In this document: positions 43,682 through 52,154 of the stretch, piece by piece
Layout: the number at the start of each line of letters is the position of its first letter
How positions within the stretch are numbered: position 1 is the stretch's first letter
Assembly: GCA_015067005.1 (NCBI GenBank)
Contig: SVNH01000005.1
Location: forward strand, 1 to 64,000
Source of the DNA: Ruminococcus flavefaciens
GTDB lineage: Bacteria; Bacillota; Clostridia; Oscillospirales; Ruminococcaceae
Direction of reading: 5' to 3'
Length of the DNA stretch: 64,000 bases
Notes under the pieces: generated by a model
Databases searched by the model: none
What the model saw: only the letters and a program-made list of their open reading frames with translations
What the model was told of the DNA's origin: nothing
Translations under genes and position numbers: made by a program

Positions 43682-44356
43682 TTAGTCATGGGTGAAGAAA
43701 GCAAGCTCTTCTGATTTAAAGCACAGTTCAGATGTAGAATATCTAAAATTCTGGGCACCTGCCTGTGAGACTATAACACTGTTATTATCATATTTCCAAT
43801 CGTCTGTTTCAGGTCTTACAACAGCGATATGCGATCCTATTGTGTTGAGCACGATAGTTGGATAGCCTTGATTTGCACGTTTCTGTGCTTCAGCTGCATC
43901 TATCTTCTTCCAACCGTATTCTTTAATGCCGTACTCATTGAGCCATATCTGATGCAGCCAGACGGTACACTCATAGGCTCCTTTAGTATTCTGAGCTGTT
44001 TCATAAGAAATCGGCTTGCCGTCCGAAGAGACCCAATGTGTGAACGGAACTCCGGAGGCACTCATAACGTCTGCTGCAAAAATATTGCACCAAGAATGCT
44101 TTCTGCCGTCAGCAAGCTCTTCTATTTTATATCTTTCGTTGTTCTCGACATCGAACTGATCTATCAGCACATTGTAGCAGGCCGCTGAACGAACAGTATC
44201 ATACTGATACAGCGGTACAGCGTCCTTGTATCTTATACTGTCAATATTGCAGTTCTCTGTTTTTTTAAGCATATGATGAATCATGCTGTGCTCCTGACAC
44301 AGCATATTTTCGTTTTCTATTCTTTTTCCGCAAATGAGACATTTATTTAACATCAT
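43682..44356 (-). CDS. Zinc-ribbon plus papain-like (CHAP/amidase-type) protein
   Basis: A 224-residue protein without a signal peptide. The N-terminal zinc ribbon is CLICGKRIENENMLCQEH (three Cys and a His). The C-terminal domain has a Cys in HSWCNIFAADVMSASG and a His in NTIGSHIAVVRPE, the order of the NlpC/P60-CHAP peptidase superfamily, which cut peptidoglycan or act on amides. A zinc ribbon on such an enzyme in the cytoplasm is unusual and suggests a non-wall substrate. ATG 44356 (AGTGAG upstream) is preferred to the first Met. Confidence 0.6.
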   Translation of the reverse strand: MMLNKCLICGKRIENENMLCQEHSMIHHMLKKTENCNIDSIRYKDAVPLYQYDTVRSAACYNVLIDQFDVENNERYKIEELADGRKHSWCNIFAADVMSASGVPFTHWVSSDGKPISYETAQNTKGAYECTVWLHQIWLNEYGIKEYGWKKIDAAEAQKRANQGYPTIVLNTIGSHIAVVRPETDDWKYDNNSVIVSQAGAQNFRYSTSELCFKSEELAFFTHD

Positions 44357-44566
44357 AACACATCTCACTAATAATATAATTTCAGGATCACAGGGAGCAG
44401 ATCTTTGATTTGCGTCTCTGCAAGAAAATTTAGTATATTGTAATGTTAATTATATCATAGTCTCGCTGCAATTTCAAGTATGATATCATTAAATAACAAA
44501 CCAAATCACACCTATCTGTAAAATGATCCTACTAATTAATAAATGCAACATTATTAGCGTATTTTG

Positions 44567-44595
44567 TTGACTTAAACGGTGATAAATGGTATAAT
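44567..44595 (+). promoter_or_regulatory. Promoter of the transglycosylase/ABC operon
   Basis: TTGACT, 17 bp, TATAAT, about 37 nt before the start codon at 44633. Confidence 0.85.
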
Positions 44596-44632
44596 GTATA
44601 GTATAACAGTACACATTTTTGAGGTGAAAAAG

Positions 44633-45451
44633 ATGCATTTGTTAATTATAACTATTATATTGTTCATGGGAACGATAATAGGGATTCTTCTCCTTTGTTT
44701 CCTTCTCATTATTCTTTATGCCAGAGTTCTTATGTGGAAGAGACCTATTATGAAACTGTATGAACAGCGCAGAGCTCAAGCCGACTTCTGCCCATATTCT
44801 GAAATACCGGAAAGACTGATCCGCTATATTACGTTGACCGAAGACAAGTTTTTTTTCAAGCATAATGGCTACCGCGGAAAAGCTATAAAGGGTGCGTTTA
44901 AGATAAACCGCCGGGCAAAAACAATAGTTACCGGCGGCAGTACGATCACTCAGCAGCTTGCCAAGAACCTGTACTTTCATTTCCGCAAGAGCTATTTCCG
45001 AAAGGCAGTGGAGCTGATAATCACAATTAATATCGAGCGTAAGCTGGATAAGGAGAAAATACTGGAGTTTTATCTGAATATCATCTATTTCGGCAACGGC
45101 AGATATGGGATAACTGATGCCGCACAATTCTACTTCAGCAAACCGGTCAGTGAACTAAGCATTAATCAAATGTTTCTGCTTTCCTGTATTCCGTCTGCCC
45201 CTACTGCCGGAAATCCCATACAGCACCCGGATGTCTTCATAAAGATACGCAACAGATGGCTTGATAATATCGACCCGGAGATAATAGATATCAGCAATGA
45301 AGAGATCGAGACAATAGCCTCTCATCCTGTTGAGCAGCTTGACCCACAGCTAAGAGAAAATGACGATTATACAAGGAATTACTCTCAGACGATAGTAATG
45401 ACAAATGAACGATTCGGACCATTCAGAAGGAAGGAATGTATATGGAACTGA
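44633..45451 (+). CDS. Monofunctional peptidoglycan glycosyltransferase (GT51)
   Basis: A 272-residue enzyme. One membrane anchor (residues about 1-32) is followed by a GT51 domain with all main motifs: TEDKFFFKHNG (catalytic Glu), GGSTITQQLAKNLY, RKLDKEKILEFYLN and IYFGNGRYGI. It polymerises lipid II into glycan strands outside the membrane and lacks a transpeptidase domain. GAGGTG before ATG 44633 decides the start. Its end overlaps the next gene, an ABC exporter, by 10 bases; that coupling is unusual for a wall enzyme. Confidence 0.9.
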   Translation: MHLLIITIILFMGTIIGILLLCFLLIILYARVLMWKRPIMKLYEQRRAQADFCPYSEIPERLIRYITLTEDKFFFKHNGYRGKAIKGAFKINRRAKTIVTGGSTITQQLAKNLYFHFRKSYFRKAVELIITINIERKLDKEKILEFYLNIIYFGNGRYGITDAAQFYFSKPVSELSINQMFLLSCIPSAPTAGNPIQHPDVFIKIRNRWLDNIDPEIIDISNEEIETIASHPVEQLDPQLRENDDYTRNYSQTIVMTNERFGPFRRKECIWN

Positions 45452-47526
45452 CACGTGAAAACATAGATCATTCAATACAAGAAGCAGATAAGTTTCTGGA
45501 AAGCAGCGGTATTGATTCAAGAGAAAGGCACAGGTACAGGCTTTTACTTGAGGAGTTGCTGCTGAATTATATGGGCAAGGACAGCAGTGCACAGTACCGA
45601 CTGGTTTTTAAGGGCGTACTCAAAAGTATAAAAATCAGTCTCTATATCAGCGGTGAAAGCTATGATATGCTCAACAAAAGTGATAGCCTGATAGTTAAGA
45701 ATATCATGTCGGGATTTGAAAACAAGCCTGTCTGGAAATACCGCAAGGGGCAGAATATAATAACCTATTCGCCAAAGGCTGTTTTGCCGGATATGACATA
45801 TACTAAGGAAATACTGCGGTATATGATGAAGAAGAAAAAGCCATTCGTTATCGGAAGTATCATACGTTTTTTACAGATGCTCTTCAACATCATCGAGCCG
45901 CTTCTTTCAGCACAGATAATCGTAGCTTACTCTGGAAACGAGATCAGAAAGATCAACATTGTGGCATTCTGGCTGTTTGTACAGGCTGTGAGTCTCAGTG
46001 CCCTTAACTACATTGCGAGCCGTCTTCTGAGGTCAACCTACGCTGAAATGATAAAGCAGATGAAATATGACCTCAGCAAGGATGTCCTTCGCATCAAGAC
46101 CAAGTGTATGGATGAGAACGGCAGCGGTATCTTTACTCAGCGTATCATATCTGAAACTACAAACGTGGTTGATTGCATAGATGCACTTCTTGAATCAGGC
46201 ACTGCGCTCTTCCGTCTTATCAGTCTTGTGATAGCGTTTGCGGTAGTTTCAGTGAAGATGCTTATGTTTGAGATCATACTTTTTATGGTGTATATGCTTA
46301 TACAAAGAGCGCATATGCGTGCCCTTACAAAGGATTCGAGACTGTGCAGGAGCGCTATGGAGAGACATTCCAGCTTTGCCAGCGAGATGGTTCGTGCTCA
46401 CAGGGATATCAAGCTTATGCACTGTGAAGACAGCTTTATGTCCAAGCTGAGCACCAGTATTGACGAGAGTGTCGATCTTACGACTCAGATGCGTGTTCGT
46501 TCAATGAAGTATATATTACTTCGTACCCAGTTCGTGGGCTGGACAAATATGATATATATGTCACTGTTGGCTTTGCAGATGTATATGGGAACTCTTAGTC
46601 CTTCAGCAGCACTGGTATTGTTCAACTATAACGGCAGAGTATATTCCTGTGCAAGTTCGGTATCAAATATGATGAATAATATGCAGAATCTTGGACTTGC
46701 TTCTGAACGTATCTATCAGATATTCAACAGCAGCGACTATGAGAAGGAGAAATTCGGTGAAACACATCTGAATGATGTCAAGGGTGATATTGAGTTCAAG
46801 GATGTTTACTTTTCATATAAGCGTACTAACGGCAGCGAGGTTCCTGTACTGAATAATATCAACCTTAGAATAAAGGCAGGAGAGTTTGTTGCCTTCGTTG
46901 GAAAGAGCGGCTGCGGAAAGAGTACCATACTCTCGCTTATATCCAGACTCTACGATCCTGACAGCGGCTCTATTACACTCGACGGCGTTGATCTAAGAGA
47001 GCTTGATCAGGATACTCTGCGCGGAAATATCGAAATGGTAAATCAGATGCCATACATCTTCAATATGAGTATTCGTGATAATCTTGCAGTAGTGAAGGAT
47101 GATCTCAGTGATGAGGAAATGATAGAAGCTTGCAGGATAGCTTGTATCCACGATGATATTATGAAGCTGCCTCGGGGCTACCAAACAGTGGTAGGTGAAG
47201 GCGGTGTAAGCCTCTCCGGTGGACAGCGCCAAAGACTTGCCATAGCACGAAGCATTGTCCGCACTTATCCAATAATGATGCTGGACGAGGCAACGTCAGC
47301 ACTGGATAATATAACTCAGTCAAGAATACGCTCAACTATCAACGGTTTGCATGGCAGCCGTACTATCATAATGGTAGCACACAGGCTTTCAACAGTTATA
47401 AACTGTGAGCACTTGTTTTTCATCTCTGACGGCAAGGTTATTGCTCAAGGTACTCATAAGCAGCTTCTTGAAAGCTGTCAGGAATACAGAGACCTTTATT
47501 ATGAGGAAAGCAGCGAGAATGAATAG
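45442..47526 (+). CDS. ABC exporter with an unusual N-terminal domain
   Basis: A 694-residue half-transporter. Residues about 1-115 are an extra soluble domain, with HRYRLLLEELLLNYMGKDSS resembling the N-box of GHKL/anti-sigma-type ATPases, though the later glycine boxes are not evident. Six membrane helices follow (about 130-410), then a nucleotide-binding domain with Walker A FVGKSGCGKST, signature SLSGGQRQR, Walker B MMLDEATSALD and the H-loop MVAHRLST. It belongs to the lipid/peptide exporter type and works as a dimer. AGGAAGGA supports ATG 45442 rather than 45436. Coupled with the GT51 gene, so a lipid-linked or wall-related substrate is a reasonable guess. Confidence 0.85.
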   Translation: MELTRENIDHSIQEADKFLESSGIDSRERHRYRLLLEELLLNYMGKDSSAQYRLVFKGVLKSIKISLYISGESYDMLNKSDSLIVKNIMSGFENKPVWKYRKGQNIITYSPKAVLPDMTYTKEILRYMMKKKKPFVIGSIIRFLQMLFNIIEPLLSAQIIVAYSGNEIRKINIVAFWLFVQAVSLSALNYIASRLLRSTYAEMIKQMKYDLSKDVLRIKTKCMDENGSGIFTQRIISETTNVVDCIDALLESGTALFRLISLVIAFAVVSVKMLMFEIILFMVYMLIQRAHMRALTKDSRLCRSAMERHSSFASEMVRAHRDIKLMHCEDSFMSKLSTSIDESVDLTTQMRVRSMKYILLRTQFVGWTNMIYMSLLALQMYMGTLSPSAALVLFNYNGRVYSCASSVSNMMNNMQNLGLASERIYQIFNSSDYEKEKFGETHLNDVKGDIEFKDVYFSYKRTNGSEVPVLNNINLRIKAGEFVAFVGKSGCGKSTILSLISRLYDPDSGSITLDGVDLRELDQDTLRGNIEMVNQMPYIFNMSIRDNLAVVKDDLSDEEMIEACRIACIHDDIMKLPRGYQTVVGEGGVSLSGGQRQRLAIARSIVRTYPIMMLDEATSALDNITQSRIRSTINGLHGSRTIIMVAHRLSTVINCEHLFFISDGKVIAQGTHKQLLESCQEYRDLYYEESSENE

Positions 47527-47563
47527 CGACAGTTGATCCTGATTTGTAAAAAAGGAGGATAAA

Positions 47564-48478
47564 ATGCCCGATATATGTTTACTCGGTACAGGCGGAATGC
47601 TTCCGCTTAAAAGCCGTTTTCTTACAAGCTTATACGTTGAACACAACGGACACGCTCTGCTTATCGACTGCGGAGAGGGTACTCAGGTAGCTGCCGGAGT
47701 TCATGACCTTAAAATGAGCAGGATAGACACACTTCTTATAACTCACGAACACGCTGATCATGTTACAGGTCTGCCTGGACTTCTCCTTTCTATTGGAAAC
47801 TGTTCACGTAATCAGCCTCTTGACATCTATCTTCCGGAAAAGTGCATAAAGAACGTCAGCTCACTTATGGCGGTCTGCGGATACCTTCCCTATGAGGTAG
47901 TATTTCATGGACTTTCTGCCGAAGAACCAACTTCATTCATTGCTGAAAAAATAGACTCTATGCTCACTGTGGATACTATCCCGCTGAAGCACGGAACTCC
48001 GTGTTTAGGATACAGACTAACTTTCAGCAAGAAGCCTGTATTCCTTCCGGAAAAAGCAAAACAGCTCGGAATACCTGTAAATATGTGGAAACTGCTTCAC
48101 AGCGGCGAAAGCGTTACTCTGCCAGACGGAAAAACTTTTACTTCCGCAGATGTCACAGGAGATGCAAAACCTCCGATAAAAATAACCTATGTTACGGATT
48201 CGCTCCCGCTTCCGGAAATAGCTGATTTTGCAAAGGATTCTGACCTTTTCATCTGTGAGGGTATGTACGGCGATATTGAGAAAAAATCTTCCATGAACGA
48301 TAAAGGTCATATGCTTATGCAGGATGCTTGCGAGATAGCTAAAAATGCTGATGCAAAGCGTCTCTGGCTGACACATTATAGTCCTGCAATGGAAGCTCCG
48401 CAGGATTACGAACAGGAATTAAAAGAAATATTCTCCGGTGTTGTTGTCTCAAAGGACGGAGAAAGAATATCACTTTAA
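47564..48478 (+). CDS. Metallo-beta-lactamase-fold RNase Z-like enzyme
   Basis: A 304-residue protein with the zinc motif LITHEHADHVTGLPGLL (HxHxDH), a later acidic ligand in SDLFICEGMYGD and the C-terminal histidine in LWLTHYSPAM, an arrangement typical of RNase Z. That enzyme removes the 3' trailer of tRNA precursors. The RNase Z exosite arm appears short or absent, so an arylsulfatase-like MBL is the alternative. AAAGGAGG precedes ATG. It follows the ABC exporter after 37 nt. Confidence 0.8.
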   Translation: MPDICLLGTGGMLPLKSRFLTSLYVEHNGHALLIDCGEGTQVAAGVHDLKMSRIDTLLITHEHADHVTGLPGLLLSIGNCSRNQPLDIYLPEKCIKNVSSLMAVCGYLPYEVVFHGLSAEEPTSFIAEKIDSMLTVDTIPLKHGTPCLGYRLTFSKKPVFLPEKAKQLGIPVNMWKLLHSGESVTLPDGKTFTSADVTGDAKPPIKITYVTDSLPLPEIADFAKDSDLFICEGMYGDIEKKSSMNDKGHMLMQDACEIAKNADAKRLWLTHYSPAMEAPQDYEQELKEIFSGVVVSKDGERISL

Positions 48479-48487
48479 ACATTTTAG

Positions 48488-48536
48488 TTGGCTTCGGAAG
48501 CCAATAAAGAATCAGCTCCCTTGCGGAAGCTGATTT
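48488..48536 (+). terminator. Tandem hairpins after the RNase Z-like gene
   Basis: TTGGCTT-CGG-AAGCCAA directly after the stop, then AATCAGCT / AGCTGATT followed by TT. The second looks like the terminator. Confidence 0.65.
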
Positions 48537-48637
48537 CAGCTTGTCGAAAAAGTCGAATTATACATAAAAAGCAGCATGGGCGGCGGATGTGCGCTGCTCT
48601 CAGCGGAACATTCAACAAAACCAAACTGAATAGGAAC

Positions 48638-48672
48638 ACAAGCGGACGTTACAAAGCGTTCGCTTGTTTTTT
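48638..48672 (+). terminator. Orphan terminator in gene debris
   Basis: ACAAGCG / CGCTTGT hairpin followed by TTTTTT. No intact plus-strand gene precedes it; the region 48537-48715 appears to be leftover sequence. Confidence 0.6.
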
Positions 48673-48715
48673 GTGCATAAGCGATAAAACTAATTCGCGT
48701 CAATTGACAAACGCG

Positions 48716-49357
48716 CCGATATATTATAAGATCAACAGAGTAGCCCACAGGACCTTCATCATTTAAGAAGGAAAACGGCGGTATATCTGGCAGCATTGCT
48801 ACCTTTATTGTTCCGTTTTCACCGGTCAGATCATATTTTTCAGATGTTATCTCCGAATTGCTGCTTCCTGTTCATTTGAGCTTCAATTGTTCCAGTTCAC
48901 CGTTTTCTTTCATCTCTGCAAGCATTATATTGAACTCAGAGACATATTTCTCGGATGATGGATCAGCCTTTGTAAAAACAAAGCTGTAATCGTCTTTGAT
49001 AATAGGCTTATTCAGGTATGATATGCTATTGTTCTCTACATTGAGCATCCTTGCGACAGGCTCGTCTTCGAGGGATCCGTCGATCTTGTTGCTTATGAGT
49101 GCGGCGGCAAGGTCACTGGTACTGTCATAGTAATAATACTCACTGTCGGGAAAGAATCTGAACGCAGGTTCTTCAAAGGCTGAGGAAGTCTTGATACCGA
49201 TCTTCTTTTCGTTAAAATCAGTATATTCAGTAGCTTTATCTGAATCAGCTGAGACATCGCTATGTTTGCTGCTGAATAGAATATTCACAGCGAAAAAACT
49301 GAAAAAACGAGGATAACAGCAATTATCACAATGTCTGTCCTTTTGATTTTTTTTCAT
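48716..49357 (-). pseudogene. Broken solute-binding protein of an amino-acid ABC transporter
   Basis: A family-3 type binding protein with several lesions. The start MKK (AAGGGG upstream) is followed by a signal peptide that reads correctly only in another frame (KRTDIVIIAVILVFSVFS), returning to the main frame after a T run; a length change in an 8-A run explains the first shift. The middle (NEKKIGIKTSSAFEEP ... YVSEFNIMLAEMKENGELEQ) is a normal C-lobe end. A stop codon (TGA, expected TGG) at 48872 interrupts a second binding-protein domain that continues in the same frame as TGSSNSEITSEKYDLTGENG and PPFSFLNDEGPVGYSVDL before the sequence breaks near 48716. No permease or ATPase genes remain. 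Confidence 0.7.
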
Positions 49358-49387
49358 AAGCAACCCCTTCACACTATTGTTTGACAT

Positions 49388-49697
49388 TTTTGATCAATGT
49401 CTGTTCAACGACTCAAAAAACTTTTGAACTTTTTAGGTATACGCGCTTAACGAAATCCGTCCTTGTCAATAAATAACATAATTTGGCTATTTAGTATATA
49501 CTAATTATACATCGTAACATAAAATAAAACAACCAAATAAGAATTAAATTAATAATTCAGTCATAGTTTTTTTATGAATCTGATATTCTGAGATCAAGAT
49601 ATTGTTCATCTTTACTATAATGCGGCTGGCTTAATATTGTAAATGGTCGCCTTCGTAAGTAGCAAATAATCAAAGCAGAAAAAATAATAAAAAGTAC
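49388..49697. other. AT-rich intergenic region
   Basis: About 310 bases without a supported gene. I see no strong hairpin; it contains the promoter region of the broken binding-protein gene on the minus strand. Confidence 0.5.
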
Positions 49698-49726
49698 TTG
49701 ACAAACAGAACTATATTTGATACAAT
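49698..49726 (+). promoter_or_regulatory. Promoter of the ohrR operon
   Basis: TTGACA, 17 bp, TACAAT; the -10 hexamer is the left half of the OhrR-type palindrome. Confidence 0.85.
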
Positions 49727-49735
49727 ATAATTGTA
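49721..49735. promoter_or_regulatory. OhrR-type operator
   Basis: TACAAT-ATA-ATTGTA, a perfect inverted repeat very close to the known OhrR box (TACAATT-AATTGTA). It overlaps the -10 element, so bound OhrR would block its own promoter. Confidence 0.75.
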
Positions 49736-49761
49736 AACAATATATAATCAAGGGTGATACA

Positions 49762-50217
49762 ATGGGATATGACTACAAGGAAGCAATGAAGCTTGATAAT
49801 CAGCTTTGTTTCCCGATATATGCCGCGTCAAGAATTATCACGTCGCTCTATACGCCGTATCTGAAACCGCTTGGGCTGACATACACCCAGTACATCCTAT
49901 TTCTCGTGCTTTGGGAAAAGGACGGTCTTACGGTCGGAGAGATATGCAGACGGCTTATGCTCGACAGCGGAACGCTTTCACCCATACTCAAAAAGCTGCG
50001 TCAGCAGGGATACATCGAAAAGCAGCAGAGCACTTCCGACGAGCGTTCGTTTATCATCACGCTGACCGACAAGGGCAGGGAGCTTCAGATACAAGCGAGG
50101 GACATTCCTTTGCAGGTCGGAAGCTGCGTAAATCTCGCGCCGGAAAAAGCTTTTCAGCTTCGTGATATGCTTAATGAACTGCTTGAAAAACAAACCGCCG
50201 ATACGAAAGGAGAATAA
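49762..50217 (+). CDS. ohrR: OhrR-like MarR-family organic peroxide sensor
   Basis: A 151-residue MarR protein. The redox cysteine near the N-terminus is present in LDNQLCFPIYAASR, as in OhrR. The winged helix-turn-helix is LTVGEICRRLMLDSGTLSPI followed by the wing QQSTSDERSFIITLT. Oxidation of the Cys by organic hydroperoxide releases DNA. Target genes include the glutathione peroxidase directly downstream. The start is ATG 49762 (AAGGGTGA upstream), since the longer frame begins within the operator. Confidence 0.9.
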   Translation: MGYDYKEAMKLDNQLCFPIYAASRIITSLYTPYLKPLGLTYTQYILFLVLWEKDGLTVGEICRRLMLDSGTLSPILKKLRQQGYIEKQQSTSDERSFIITLTDKGRELQIQARDIPLQVGSCVNLAPEKAFQLRDMLNELLEKQTADTKGE

Positions 50218-50221
50218 TATC

Positions 50222-50767
50222 ATGAGTGTTTATGATTTCACAGTAAAAGACCGCATGGGAAACGACGTAAAACTCAGCGATTACAGCGGAAAGGTTCTGC
50301 TGATAGTCAACACCGCGACAGGCTGCGGCTTTACTCCGCATTATGAGCCGCTTGAAGCGATGTACCGCGATCTGCGCGATAAAGGCTTTGAGATACTTGA
50401 TTTTCCTTGCAATCAGTTTGCAAATCAGGCACCGGGAGATGCCGACGAGATACAGTCCTTCTGCAAGCTGAAATTCGGAACGGAGTTCCCGCAGTTTGCA
50501 AAAATAGACGTGAACGGCGAAAACGCGGAACCGCTGTTTGCGTATCTTGCTACTGAGAAGCCATTTGAGGGCTTCGGCAAGGGACTGAAAAATGCCGCAC
50601 TGAACAAGTTTGCAAATATGAATAATAAAAAATTCGGAGACAAGGCGTATATCAAATGGAACTTCACAAAATTCCTTATAGACAGTACAGGCAGCGTTAT
50701 TGCGAGATTCGAGCCGACTGCCGATATGAATGAGGTAAGAAAAGCGGTTGAAGAATTGCTGAGGTGA
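50222..50767 (+). CDS. Glutathione peroxidase-family thiol peroxidase
   Basis: A 181-residue enzyme with catalytic Cys in VNTATGCGFTPHYEPLEAMY, the Gln loop FPCNQFANQAPG and the WNFTKFLID motif. The first active-site residue is Cys, not selenocysteine. It reduces hydroperoxides, likely with thioredoxin in this type of organism. Four nt after ohrR and under the same operator, so it is induced by organic peroxides. AAAGGAG lies 8 nt before the ATG. Confidence 0.93.
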   Translation: MSVYDFTVKDRMGNDVKLSDYSGKVLLIVNTATGCGFTPHYEPLEAMYRDLRDKGFEILDFPCNQFANQAPGDADEIQSFCKLKFGTEFPQFAKIDVNGENAEPLFAYLATEKPFEGFGKGLKNAALNKFANMNNKKFGDKAYIKWNFTKFLIDSTGSVIARFEPTADMNEVRKAVEELLR

Positions 50768-50771
50768 TATT

Positions 50772-51872
50772 ATGGGCGAAAGATTTGATCTTCAGGAATA
50801 TCTAACCGAGGGCGTAGAGCGTATCGTTTCCGAAGCAGTTAAAGCAACGCTAAGGAATCCGAAAGAGAGTACATTTATGCTGAGATTTGCCGCCGCGAGC
50901 CGTACAGCTTCAAAAAAGCGCCGCAAAGCCGAGGACAACGGCGAGCATATACCTCCGTTTCTTATCGCAAGCATTACAAGCAGCTGCAATCTGCACTGTG
51001 CAGGCTGTTACTCACGCTGTAATCACGCGACAGTCGATTCTGAACCGGTAAAACAGCTTACCGACGAAGAATGGCAGGCTGTATTCGATGAAGCCGAAGA
51101 GCTTGGTATCAGTTTTATCTTGCTTGCAGGCGGAGAACCGATGCTCCGCCGCGGTGTTATCGAAGCTGCAGGCAAGAAGCAGAATATCCTGTTTCCGATA
51201 TTCACAAACGGTACATATCTTGATGAAAAATATCTGGAGCTGTTCGACAAGCGCCGCAATCTGATCCCCGTAATGAGCATCGAGGGCAGCCGCGAACTGA
51301 CGGACGAAAGGCGCGGTGCAGGCGTTTACGACAGACTTATCGCCAATATGGACGAGATAAAAAAGCGCGGACTTATATTCGGCGCGTCCGTGACGGTCAC
51401 GAAAAGGAATTACAGGAAAGTGACCTCTCAGGCGTTTTTGGACAGCCTCTCGGAAAAAGGCTGTAAAGTGGTCATATTCGTGGAATATGTTCCTGTGACC
51501 GAGGAGAGCAGGGAGCTTGCTCCCACAGATACCGAGCGTGAATTCATGCAGAGTGAGATAATAAGGCTGAGAGAAGCTCACCCCGAAATGGTCTACATAT
51601 CATTTCCAGGCGATGAGAAAAGCTCCGGAGGCTGCGTTGCCGCAGGCAGAGGCTTTTTCCATATCAATTCCCACGGCGGCGCAGAGCCTTGTCCGTTCTC
51701 GCCCTACTCGGATATCAACGTGAGAGACGGATCTTTGAAAGATGCTATGAATTCGCCGCTGTTCAGAAAGCTGAGAGATGAGGGCTATCTGCTGGAAGAC
51801 CACAGCGGAGGCTGTATCCTCTATGAGAAGCGCGAGCTGGTCCGGCAGATCATCAATGGGAATGTCATATAA
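50772..51872 (+). CDS. Radical SAM protein
   Basis: A 366-residue enzyme. The [4Fe-4S] motif CNLHCAGCYSRC (CxxxCxxC) lies near residue 76 after ITSS, followed by the GGEP motif (LLAGGEPMLRRG), which binds SAM. Later Cys (SSGGCVAAGRGF, GGAEPCPFSPY, SGGCILYEKR) resemble an auxiliary-cluster SPASM-type region. No peptide substrate gene is adjacent. Co-transcription with the peroxide-response genes suggests a stress-linked role, but the substrate is unknown. Confidence 0.85.
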   Translation: MGERFDLQEYLTEGVERIVSEAVKATLRNPKESTFMLRFAAASRTASKKRRKAEDNGEHIPPFLIASITSSCNLHCAGCYSRCNHATVDSEPVKQLTDEEWQAVFDEAEELGISFILLAGGEPMLRRGVIEAAGKKQNILFPIFTNGTYLDEKYLELFDKRRNLIPVMSIEGSRELTDERRGAGVYDRLIANMDEIKKRGLIFGASVTVTKRNYRKVTSQAFLDSLSEKGCKVVIFVEYVPVTEESRELAPTDTEREFMQSEIIRLREAHPEMVYISFPGDEKSSGGCVAAGRGFFHINSHGGAEPCPFSPYSDINVRDGSLKDAMNSPLFRKLRDEGYLLEDHSGGCILYEKRELVRQIINGNVI

Positions 51873-51881
51873 AATTAACGC

Positions 51882-51910
51882 TTGACAAGTGAAATTAATT
51901 GTGCTACAAT
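51882..51910 (+). promoter_or_regulatory. Promoter of the ABC-F gene
   Basis: TTGACA, 17 bp, TACAAT, with a long leader of about 235 nt before the coding start. Confidence 0.85.
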
Positions 51911-51925
51911 GTAAAAAAGTAAATT

Positions 51926-52093
51926 AGGAGAGGTGTCAGGATGAAAAGATAATTCGCTTTTGAATACATGAGAATAGTTTTTCAGGCAGTCGGTGTACTG
52001 TCTTATCATGTTGCCAAAAGTGGATCATCTTGTCATGACCTCTCTTTGTGTGCGAAAAATAATGGAGAGGTGCGGTATTTCTGCACCTTTTTT
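51926..52093 (+). promoter_or_regulatory. Attenuator leader of the ABC-F gene
   Basis: The leader holds a mini-frame M-K-R-stop at 51941 with AGGAG, then a 47-codon frame. A terminator hairpin AGGTGC (52068-52073) / GCACCT (52083-52088) ends in TTTTTT. An alternative hairpin ACCTCTC (52038-52044) / GAGAGGT (52065-52071) uses the same AGGT bases, so the two exclude each other. This is the usual layout by which ribosome-stalling antibiotics switch on ABC-F resistance genes. Confidence 0.75.
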
Positions 52094-52111
52094 AGACCTC
52101 CGATGTCATGA
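51968..52111 (+). CDS. Possible 47-residue leader peptide
   Basis: Frame MRIVFQAVGVLSYHVAKSGS ... stop, spanning both alternative hairpins of the attenuator. It has no clear ribosome site of its own, but starts 16 nt after the M-K-R mini-frame stop, so re-initiation is possible. Stalling inside it would decide which hairpin forms. Confidence 0.4.
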   Translation: MRIVFQAVGVLSYHVAKSGSSCHDLSLCAKNNGEVRYFCTFFRPPMS

Positions 52112-52154
52112 TACAGAGATATACTGTCTGGCAGCATTTACAGGAGGGATAATT

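Noticed and set aside
48488-48766. 92-residue plus-strand frame.
   Set aside because: Runs through two terminator hairpins and debris of the binding-protein gene.
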